Positions 55,765 to 64,000 of a stretch of DNA of 64,000 bases are shown here, piece after piece. Position 1 is the stretch's first letter; each line of letters begins with the position of its first letter. The notes beneath the pieces were generated by a model. The model searched no databases. It worked only from the letters and a program-made list of their open reading frames with translations, and was not told the origin of the DNA. Position numbers and translations under genes: made by a program. The DNA lies in the NCBI GenBank assembly GCA_028023455.1, contig JAQFVV010000072.1:5822794-5886793 (forward strand), read 5' to 3'. The DNA is from Epiperipatus broadwayi (lineage: Eukaryota > Onychophora > Udeonychophora > Euonychophora > Peripatidae).

Positions 55765-56704
55765 TAACACAAAAGAAATAAAGATATTTATTATAATAAA
55801 AATATTTGCAAATATAGAAATAGTATTTCATATAGAGAGTTTATATGATTATTTATATAATATAATGAGCAAGCTAATAGTTCTAAACAAGCTTTTTTGA
55901 TAAATACCAGAAGAGAAAGCATTTAAAATCTCTATCTAGAATTATCCCTATTCTCAAACTGGTTTCGAGCTGATGGATCTCCTCAGTGAGGTGCTAGAAT
56001 ATTCAGAGATTAGATCTAAAAGACCAATTCAAGCACAGCGTTTATATAATACTTAACTATTGTAGGAAATTTGAAATTCTCAGGCGTCTATATATCTTCA
56101 AATCCAGCTATCTAACTTAAATAGTCTTGTGGGATTAAACTAAATTCAGATACACCATATATTAGCTTTAGCAATATAACATCACCAAGTTAAGTTATGT
56201 GATGACTTGATTTTCTTACTATGATTATTTATATACAATACTTCTTTCTGTTATGGTTGGCAAGCTTATGCAAATTGAGTGATAGCATACAACTAATGAT
56301 TGGTGGTGAAAGGGATGCAGTAACCCGTTTAGGACCCTGGAACTTCCATTCTATGGATGGCTTGCCAATGACTGTAATTAGAGGTTTTCAGCTCCAAAGT
56401 TGAGTTTGCTTCACTCTGTACAAAATGAGACTACCATTCATTCTGACAGGTGTCTTATCCTACATTGTTCATTTCCCTTACAAATTGACCTCTATATATA
56501 GTGTGATCTTGGACTTTACTGGAAATTACTGAACTCACTGACCTCTTTTTCCAGTTGGTCTAGTTATGACATCAGTTGTTTATTTTCTGTTATTGATGTT
56601 TCATTGGCTAGCCTTATTGTAACTTGGATTCAAACTAAATAGGGCTATAATAAGAATAAGTTCATTATTTGAGGGTAAACTACTGATGAATCAGGATGAG
56701 ATCA
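55765..56704 (-). repeat. Gypsy 5' LTR (minus-strand element), interrupted
   Basis: Two parts, 55765-55861 and 56217-56704, align with the 52580-53200 LTR. The family B insertion at 55862-56216 lies between them. On the minus strand it starts TGATCTCATCCTG near 56704. A small plus-strand open frame (56221-56403) is an LTR shadow. Confidence 0.65.
55862..56216 (-). mobile_element. Foldback family B half-copy nested in the Gypsy LTR
   Basis: GAGCAAGCTAATAGTTCTAA, ACCAGAAGAGAAAGCATTTA, CAGTGAGGTGCTAGAATATT and CCATATATTAGCTTTAGCAA follow the order of the left half of the palindrome at 43.27-43.57 kb. It ends with the inverted family flank GTTATGTGATGACTTGA. The second arm is absent. Confidence 0.75.
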
Positions 56705-56959
56705 CTATTTATTTAAGTAAATTGACTGAATTTATTTAATCAGACTGTTCACAATAATATATGATGATTGTATAGTCCAATCTACTCACCACATTAACCA
56801 ATTGTTGATATAATAAAGTTTATATGGGTTTTTTATTATTAATCCCTCACATGAAGCCTAGGTCTACAACAATTTTGTCTTTATGCAGCTTGGTATTCTG
56901 CCTTTTATTTAATCTCATCGCAAAATATATATATCAAATACTTTTGTTATTATAAAAAT

Positions 56960-57535
56960 AAATCACAATAATACGACTATTGTATAGAACAGAGAAACTT
57001 AAAAATAATATAAAAGAATATAAAACACTATTGCCAGGTGCTTTTAACTTGTGTGAGTCCTTTGTATAAAAATTGTTATTACCCTACTAAGAGATAAACT
57101 AATATTTCATTAAATTGGCCAGGAACAACTAATCAATATCTTCAACAACATAAATATATGTATGAAAAGGCAATGGAGGAAGATATAGTTTATTCAGCTT
57201 TTTATATTCATCTAAGTATTACTGGGCATATATATTGTCCATGGGATTTTCGTAAACTAATATAAAAGACATATGGTAAAAAACATAAGATCTAGCAATC
57301 ATATGCTATAAAGAATTTTTTTCGGCACTATTAATGTAAAGTTGACCAGTTTTCTGATTACTTGTTTCTGGCCAATGTAGTGAAATGTTCAAGTTTATCA
57401 CTTAGTAGGGTAATAACAATTTTTGTATAGCCTTGATAAGGACTCAGACTACTTGGCAATAGTAGTTTATATTGTTTTATATTATTTTTAAGTTTCTCTG
57501 TTTTATACATGTTGTATTGTTATATTGTAATTTAA
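56960..57535. mobile_element. Foldback family E, palindromic copy (about 570 bp)
   Basis: AGAACAGAGAAACTTAAAAA (56987) pairs with TTTTTAAGTTTCTCTGTTTT (57485). Further in, TTATTACCCTACTAAGAGAT pairs with 57398-57420 and ATTGGCCAGGAACAACTAAT pairs with TTGTTTCTGGCCAATGTAGT. The inner arms around TTACTGGGCATATATATTGT and CCATGGGATTTTCG are represented once. The half-copy at 35.1 kb covers the left side. No open frame. Confidence 0.75.
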
Positions 57536-58650
57536 TCTCATCTCATGACTGATTTTGGTTGTGTATCAACATTTCTTCTTTGAGATATTTAGTCACTAAT
57601 GACCTGGCACCCAGTCTACCTTTTTTCTACTTGTTATTGTTATCATCTTAATCATTAATCTTCAGTTATATAGATTTTTACATGTTTATCTTCCATAATT
57701 CTAGATTGTCACATATGCAAAATATTATTAAGGTAATGGTAAAACAGTCTTTAAATAGCTTACTCCATAGCAAAGATTTCTCCATCAGACCTTCATGGTA
57801 AAACAATGTGGTTCTCACCAGGTTTCCCTTATCATATGATGAAGTTTGAATAGTTTTCATCTTTTTTGCCCCCTGACTAAAAATTGCTAGATATTAACCA
57901 CCTATTTGAAAAAATATTGAGCTTATTTAAAAATTTACTGTTAATTGGACAAATTTTAGGCTTTACCTAAGACTTGAAATAGGGTCATTGTGAGCTAATA
58001 TATTAATATTGTTGTCTAATAATTTTTCCCATCCTGCCTTCATTATAAGTTGCCATATTATTTTGTGCTTAAAATGGCAAATATCACCAATAATTTCAGA
58101 TCCCTTATTGCCTGGGGTACCTTCATAAGCATATAGGAGAAACTTTATTTGCATAAAATAACTTTTTAAAAAAAGTTATATCTAACTACTTCGATTACAG
58201 AACATTTGACATTTAATTCTAAAGATAAAAATATTTGATCACTTCTTTAAACAAAAGAAATATAACTATTGTTCAAAGGTTTTGTAAAAAGATGAATGGC
58301 ACGTCAAAAGATTCGATTTTTTAATTTTTCCTCAATACAGAGAACCATTAGAGTTAAAATCACAGAGACGTTAATGAATAATTTTGAGTGGCTTTTTATT
58401 ATTATTATTTTTAGAACTTCATTATAAGATTTTATTACAGTTTGATTTACAAGAGTCAAATTGTCTGCTCCCTAATTTTATCACTATTCACCTCAAATAC
58501 AGATATTAATGATTATTATTAATCATTCATTGGGCTAAAGATTATCATACCATTTTAGGCTTAAACATAAGCTTTAAACCAGAGTCAAATATTAATATAT
58601 TTGTTGTTGTTTTTTTAAATTAAATATAAAAATTTTAAGAATTGATTTAC
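57536..58650. other. Stretch without recognised gene
   Basis: Two consecutive minus-strand frames (57963-58154 and 57678-57860) have non-repetitive composition and could be parts of one decayed protein, but neither matches a family I know. A short block ATTAATCATTCATTGGGCTA near 58518 resembles the 26.4/46.0 kb repeat. Confidence 0.3.
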
Positions 58651-58654
58651 AGAT

Positions 58655-59575
58655 ATATAGATGGAGCCAATAAACATCTATAAAAAATAGACATGCATTG
58701 GATGCAGATGTATGGACAGCAAAAGAGGCAATTCAATGATAAATAGGATGGTCAAGTTTTCATATGAGGGATGCAAAAAGTAAAATGAAAATGTTTGGTA
58801 GATTGCAGTTTATGGATAATAAAAGAATAGCAAAATAGTATTTAATTGGGTTATGAGTAAAGGCCAGGTAATAAGATGGGTGAGAAAGATAATGTGGTAT
58901 GCAAAAGATTTGGATAAAGAGTTTATATCAGTATATTTGCACAAAAGATGGGATGATTGTGTTAGGAGGATTGTTGAATGTTATAGTGGTAAGGAATGGG
59001 ATAAAAGAATAGATTTATTAATAAAGAATAGGAAGTTAGAGAGATGGAGAACTAATATGAAGAGTAAAAAGAGTTTAAATATATATAGAAATAAACAGAA
59101 TATTAGGTGTGAGTTAATATATGATAATAGTAAGGAACATAGTTTATTGTTTAAGGCTCGAACGGGATCTTTAGCTACAAGAGAATATACATGTAAATGG
59201 AAAAAAAATGGGTGATTTATTTTGTAAATTATGTAGGGAAGGAATAGAAAATATTAGGCATTTGTTAATTGAATGTAAATGCTTGAAAACAGAAAGTTAT
59301 GGAAGTTATGGAAGAATAAATATGAAAAAAGTGATTATACAGAAAGTGAATTATGGTTTTTATGTTGGGTTTGGGAAAAGATAAAGGGGATTTAGATATA
59401 AAGGTTATAGAGTTGACAAAGATTATGTTGTGGAAATGGGATGGAGCAGAATATGGGAAAATTTAGAGTGGGGAATGGAAAATAAAGTGGCTAACAGGTC
59501 TATCTAGGCATAATTGCTGAGATATTCTTGACTTTGTTTAAGGAGAAGCCACAATACATCACATCACATTCAAAA
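58655..59575 (+). pseudogene. LINE-B 3' fragment (plus strand)
   Basis: The frame 58853-59215 encodes a basic, Trp-rich region with LLFKARTGSLATREYTC followed, after a one-frame shift, by DLFCKLCREGIENIRHLLIE and CKCLK (CxxC...H...C). This is the post-RT Cys/His motif also seen at 27.6-27.8 kb on the other strand. Upstream, 58690-58850 reads as LINE-B with two stops. The 3' end with AGGAGAAGCCACAATACATC then ACATCACATTC lies near 59570. The RT core is absent. Confidence 0.75.
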
Positions 59576-59689
59576 AAATAGATCGAGATTGATTAAAAAT
59601 CTAATGTGTTTCTCATATAATAAACATGAGATAAGAGCTTTATATTGGCCAGGGAACTCATTTTTTTGTTAGAATACTAAAATAAGTAG

Positions 59690-60050
59690 GTAGATATGAA
59701 TCGATGATGAATTGGGAAAACAAATGGAATATTCAAGAGTAGATAGGATGGGCTTCTTTTCTAGTAAGGGATGTATAATACAATTTTAAATGTTTTGAAG
59801 GTTACAGGATAGTCAAAATACTGTTTAATTAGATTTCATGGAAATGACAACTAATACATTTCCAAAGATAATTGATACACAAGTTATTTAATATATTTTA
59901 TAAAAAATGGATTAATGTATAGGGAATATATTACTGGTATATAGTGAAGGAAGGAAGAAAGAAAAGGAGAGTGGTTAAGTTGGTTAGAGAAAAAGAAAAT
60001 GAATAGAAAATGAATCTGAATTTAAAAAAGTACATGGCTTTATTATTAGG
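59690..60050 (+). pseudogene. Second, older LINE-B fragment
   Basis: AGTAGATAGGATGGGCTTCT, TTCTAGTAAGGGATGTATAA and AGGATAGTCAAAATACTGTT follow the order of 58730-58840. It is heavily diverged and broken by the SINE-1 copies that follow. The remainder may continue at 60530-60800, which includes the ACATCACATTAC end. Confidence 0.5.
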
Positions 60051-60054
60051 ACTT

Positions 60055-60205
60055 TTATAAGAAGTTTGAGCACTGGACCTGTGAGTGCCGGAATCAATTC
60101 TGGGACCTCCCCCGCATTCTGTTTACCAACTATTCCAATCTGCACATGGTCAAGACATATGGTTTTATTGCTTGGGAATTCACAAGAAACTCAAGCATTT
60201 GTGAT
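60055..60205 (-). mobile_element. SINE-1 copy plus partial second copy
   Basis: AGAAGTTTGAGCACTGGACC, GTGCCGGAATCAATTCTGGG and ATTCTGTTTACCAACTATTC is the tail-to-head order of an inverted SINE-1. A second tail (TTATTGCTTGGGAATTCACA, AGAAACTCAAGCA) starts at 60164. Confidence 0.6.
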
Positions 60206-60800
60206 AGTAGACTTGTATTTGTAGTTTTATTTTGGACTATTTCTAACGTTTATTTTAATTGTTAAATACTTTTAGAAAAATTCAAATTTTCTTTATACTT
60301 TTCCAAATTCATTTAACTATTATTGTTCTATAATGACTTTTACTAATCACCAAATTTATTTTGAAAAATAAAAATATAGTTATTATTTTATTCTAAATGC
60401 ATTTCTCAATTCAACCAGATAGTGGTATGTCTAAGGTACAACGGCAAGTATAAAATGAGAAAGGAAGTGTGATGACGTCAGATTTGTTATTTGATGCAAA
60501 AAGTTTTAGATACCAGGAAGTGTTAAATATTTATCATGATAGATTGTATGGGAAATGAGATTTGTTTAGTTCTTTATAACGAAAATGTGTGTGGCATGAG
60601 TGTAGGATATAGTAGACCCAATGAAACAGTTTTTCCTAAATAGGAGGGGATAAAAAACAAATCAGGACTGGAAGAATAAATTTATTAATAAAAAGTAAGT
60701 ATTGTGGTATTTAATAGTTTATTGGAGAGATAAATTTTCAATTTGATTAACAACATTTTGGGGTATCTGATTTTGTCTAAGAAGAAACCATTTTACATCA
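60206..60800. other. Probable continuation of the decayed LINE-B copy, otherwise unassigned
   Basis: From about 60530 weak LINE-B similarity resumes and ends in AGAAGAAACCATTTTACATC then ACATTAC near 60800. 60206-60530 shows nothing recognisable. Confidence 0.35.
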
Positions 60801-61064
60801 CATTACCATATAATTTCTAGCCAATGATAGTCTTGATATAGATATAATCTCCCATGATAGACATATTTCAGTCCCAATTATTTATCCCCTTCCAAAGAAA
60901 ACTTTTATAAATATATTAGCAGATCTATTCATGCTATTACACTGCGACCAGAAAAGCTCAAGCTGTAGCTAAATAATCATGAATGAATCTAACACTACTT
61001 TACCATGTATCTATCAAAAAAACATGAATTACATATCTTTCAAGCTATCCTATTTATAATTTTA

Positions 61065-61265
61065 TTTTTTCTGTTTTTTCCACTGTTCTTTCTCTCTTTT
61101 TTTAATTTCTTCTTTCTCTTTCCTTTCTTTTGTTCTTTTTCCCTTTTTATTCTTGTTTTCTTTATTTTTTTCTATTTTTCTTTCTTTTTCCCATTTTTCT
61201 TTCTTTTCTTTTTTTTTTTTGCCTATCTCACTAAATACTTTTTTATATTTTTTTTGCTATACTAA
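61065..61265 (+). repeat. Polypyrimidine tract
   Basis: About 200 bp almost purely of T and C on the plus strand (CTTTCTCTTTCC, TTTTTCTTTC-type units). The 86-codon open frame over it encodes almost only Phe, Leu, Ser and Pro and is not a gene. Confidence 0.85.
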
Positions 61266-62660
61266 AGAAAACTATTACAAGTAGTGCATTGTTTAGTTAA
61301 GATGTAAGAGTTGAATGAATATACTATTGTTATTGACAAAAAAGTCCAAAGTGTCCCTCTTATCTTTATAAAGTCGAATCTCGCGTTATGATTTGTAGAG
61401 GTCTCTCTTGATAAAATTAAGCACTCAAAGTGCATGTACTAAGGTTTTAGCCTTATATAAGTATTGTATTTAATATATAACTGAATACATTATAATACAT
61501 AGTTATTGGCTACTGTTGAACCTATAGAGTGGGACAAGTGAATTGACCTGGGGTTCAAAACCTTGGAGTATTAATTTTTAAATTGATAATTTGGACAACA
61601 TATGTAAAAAATGGATGCTGGATAGATGGATGCAATTTCAAGTGCCTCATTGATCTGGATTCCATTTTCCATTTCCAGATTATACATATATATATATATG
61701 GATTACTTATGTTTATATATACTCTAGAGTAGAACAGCATGGAGTGGATTATTGCAACTAATGCAGAGGACTCTTTTTGCTAAATTTAATATCAAGAACA
61801 GTTTCTTCTCTCTATTGCTACTATTCTAGTGCCATCTATTGTAAAATTAACTAATTACTGTTTGTCATATGTTAGTGGCATTTAATCTCCATTCCAGATT
61901 AGCTTCTATATTTGCCTTTATAAATGTGGGCTTAGTATCCAGAGCTGGATATACATATCTATACAAGATAGTTGACTTAGATTCAATCTTTTAAAGATTT
62001 CAAAATATTAGCTTGGTAGAGGAAAATAAGTTAAAGGTGATTTCCATATATGCAACTGCATTCCATCTTTGAATTTCAAGTTTTCATTGATAAAGACAGA
62101 TGCCAGATCCTGGTCTAGACATAGAAGATAAACTGAATCACCATCTGATAGCCACTGATTTCCCACTCTTATTATACATGTGGCTAGATGTGGATACTTC
62201 CCTTATTTATATTGTAAGAAGCTGAAAGAAGATGTTAATATCAAGAAAAGCCATATGATGTTGTATTTTGTATATATAATTAATTCACCAATATGGTTTA
62301 AATATATTTTTATAATTTACTTACATTTTTGAGATGGATTACTGTAAAATTTGTTATCCATAATCAAAAATATCAGGTCGATAACATTTTAACAGAATAT
62401 AAAAAACAACAACATATGCTTCATTTGGCTTTCCTTTAGATTTAAATCATAACTTCCCATAGATACTGATAAAATAATAACGACAATGAAAAATCTTTCC
62501 TAAAAGTATTGCATAATAAAATTGTAAGAGATTAAAATACATGAAAGATATTTTCCATTACCAATTTCACACACACTAGAGGATTGTTTCAATGATGTTT
62601 AAATGGAAGGTTTGCTATGTTAGATGTGGCACTGCTTGTCAAAGTGCAATTTAATCTAGA
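61266..62660. other. Stretch without recognised gene
   Basis: Nothing matched except the CTTATCTTTATAAAGTC fragment near 61360 (family D) and short TA runs. Confidence 0.4.
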
Positions 62661-62669
62661 ACATATGTC

Positions 62670-62865
62670 TTGAAATCTTAAACAGGATTCCAAGAGATTA
62701 TAAAAGACACAGAAAGAGACCACACGTGATATGGGTGGATGAAATAAGAAAGTGTGCAGGGTGATGTGGAGAAGAGAAGCTAAAGATCGGAGAAGATGGA
62801 TTGAACTTGGAGAAACTTTCATCCTGCAGTGGATTGATAATGGTTGATGATTATGATGATGATAA
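62670..62865 (+). pseudogene. LINE-A 3' end fragment
   Basis: About 195 bp corresponding to the last 50-60 codons of LINE-A (PRD-K..RKRPHV, WVDEIRK.., WRREAKDRRRWIEL, GETFILQWIDNG), with one frame-changing deletion. The stop runs into TGATGATTATGATGATGATA. The minus-strand open frame at 62589-62879 is its shadow. Confidence 0.85.
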
Positions 62866-63220
62866 TTAATAGAGGACACATATTACTCAGAATAACTTGG
62901 CTAGCACATTTTCTTAAAATTTATTATTCGAGAATTTAAGAGTGTGAGTTCAACTTCTCTGCGAATACTGTCACTGTGCATATTAGGTCAGCTACACCTG
63001 AAGAAATATAGAGAATACTACTACTCAAAACATTGTTTAATTACTAAACTGTATTTATTTGTGTGTTGTTACTAAGAAGTTGTTTGTATTTGAAATGGCT
63101 AAATAAAGTTTACAAATTTTACACATTCAACATTTACTTATAGATGATGGAAATAGTCTAACATATCACATCTTATATTATTCCAGTTTGTTATACTAAT
63201 TAAAATGCTGATGTTTGTTT
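62866..63220. other. AT-rich stretch, nothing recognised
   Basis: GAGTTCAACTTCTCTGCG near 62947 is weakly B-box-like, but no SINE body could be matched. Confidence 0.35.
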
Positions 63221-63224
63221 ATTA

Positions 63225-63350
63225 TATCATATGATCACCGTCTCACTAGATAGGGATTTTATGCACAAGCCTTCCGGCATCCGTTGATTACTCTGGTTGG
63301 CACAGGGTGGCACTACTGTATGGAAAGAGTTTTGCCTTGTTTATTATATA
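63225..63350 (+). mobile_element. Foldback family A, right-arm fragment
   Basis: The left flank TCATATGATCACCGTCTCAC is joined to ACTAGATAGGGATTTTATGC, ACAAGCCTTCCGGCATCCGT and GGCACTACTGTATGGAAAGA, GTTTTGCC. This is nearly identical to the right arm of the 48.0 kb palindrome. Confidence 0.75.
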
Positions 63351-63639
63351 TTTAGAAAGCGACTTAATATCAGTAAGTATTTGGAAAACATTAATTTAAT
63401 ATAATTCTGCTTTGCGCTGTGTATGAGTCTTTGTGAAATAGATAATATTAGAATAAGACAGCCAAAAGGGTCAAACTTTAATATTAAATGGATTATATAA
63501 ATAGTTTTATTTAATTAAATGAAGGTGTTGATATGTTTATATAGAATTGGTCTTTTTTTATGGCAGTTGATCAATTTTTTACCAATGGATAAAATAGCAT
63601 AATTTGTAAAAGAAACTTTGAAGAGTTGATATCATTTCA

Positions 63640-63772
63640 TTTTATATATATATATCATTAAAACCCAGTCAACACTCAGACAATCCCAATAACAATCAAC
63701 AATTTCAAACTGTTGTCAAGGCAACCTCCTTTTAACAATAAAGGTGAAATATATATGTATACAATTTTGTGT
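63640..63772 (-). repeat. Inverted partner of the repeat at 105-262
   Basis: CAGTCAACACTCAGACAATC, AACAATCAACAATTTCAAAC and TTGTCAAGGCAACCTCCTTT are the reverse complement of 160-245 with scattered changes. See the entry at 105. Confidence 0.6.
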
Positions 63773-64000
63773 TTTTAATTAGTGTTTCTCTTGTTTCAAA
63801 TCCATCATTTCACAAATATCCACCAGAACAGAAAAGCAGATCCTCTCTCATTGTGCATGTATTTCATGAAAAATCTTATCTTATAAAGTAATCTAGAGAC
63901 ATCAACACCTGAATATCTAAATCCATGTTGACACCTCGGTATCTTTCATCATATCGTTCTCATCCTAAATAAAACTGATTAGATACATAGATAAATATGT

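Larger units (their letters stand above)
52580..56704 (-). mobile_element. Degenerate Ty3/Gypsy LTR retrotransposon with both LTRs (minus strand)
   Basis: Two long direct repeats, about 52580-53200 and 55765-56704 (the latter interrupted), flank a minus-strand pol remnant. Domains in order are RNase H end, HHCC spacer and integrase core. A polypurine tract (AGGGAGGGAG on the minus strand, 53201-53210) immediately precedes the downstream LTR, as expected. Gag, protease and most of RT are missing, so the interior has a large deletion next to the 5' LTR. A family A hairpin (54.2-54.5 kb) and a family B half-hairpin (55.86-56.22 kb) are nested inside. LTR divergence is considerable by eye, so the insertion is old. 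Confidence 0.7.

Noticed and set aside
57678-58154. Two consecutive minus-strand frames as exons of a host gene
   Set aside because: No domain, no splice consensus connecting them and stops between them; the evidence is insufficient.
61005-61265. 86-codon Phe/Leu-rich frame resembling a membrane protein
   Set aside because: It is the translation of a polypyrimidine tract.

Overview
The window is AT-rich non-coding DNA from an invertebrate animal. It has no bacterial features, no recognisable host exon, many simple repeats, and decayed retroelements on both strands. The repeat types are a LINE of a kind common in arthropods and molluscs, a second LINE family, a Penelope-like GIY-YIG fragment, Ty3/Gypsy remnants, tRNA-derived SINEs and many foldback elements. 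Together they fit an arthropod or mollusc intergenic region or long intron. I cannot name the species. Family labels (LINE-A/B, SINE-1/2, foldback A-E) are mine and rest on copies compared by eye within this window.

Layout. 0-9 kb: an unassigned repeat whose inverted partner lies at the far end of the window, a degenerate Tc1/mariner-like element with terminal inverted repeats (TIRs), a Penelope-like endonuclease fragment, a pogo/Tigger-like element flanked by TA, a 430-bp hairpin element, and a 2-kb LTR-like repeat. 9-20 kb: decayed LINE copies, one of them carrying a tandem triplication and a nested hairpin. There are also several long palindromes, one about 850 bp, and a 1.9-kb LINE-A copy. 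20-29 kb: a second copy of the 2-kb LTR-like repeat, a TATA-bearing LTR-like island, and an inverted LINE-B fragment. 29-32.4 kb: an apparently full-length LINE-A on the minus strand with an exact 12-bp target-site duplication. It is the best-preserved coding element here. Its endonuclease and reverse transcriptase frame has one frameshift near the C-terminal part, and its endonuclease SDH motif is changed to NDY. 32-49 kb: SINEs, hairpin elements and two more TATA-bearing LTR-like islands. 49-57 kb: two Ty3/Gypsy remnants. One is a minus-strand element with both LTRs, an internal deletion and two nested hairpin insertions. 57-64 kb: a palindromic element, LINE-B copies, a polypyrimidine tract and a LINE-A 3' end.

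No gene pathway can be read. What stands out is the density of long inverted repeats: more than a dozen hairpin elements or half-hairpins in at least five families. They are often nested inside retroelements, which gives a relative order of insertion. LINE-A copies range from nearly intact to very decayed, so that family has been active over a long period.
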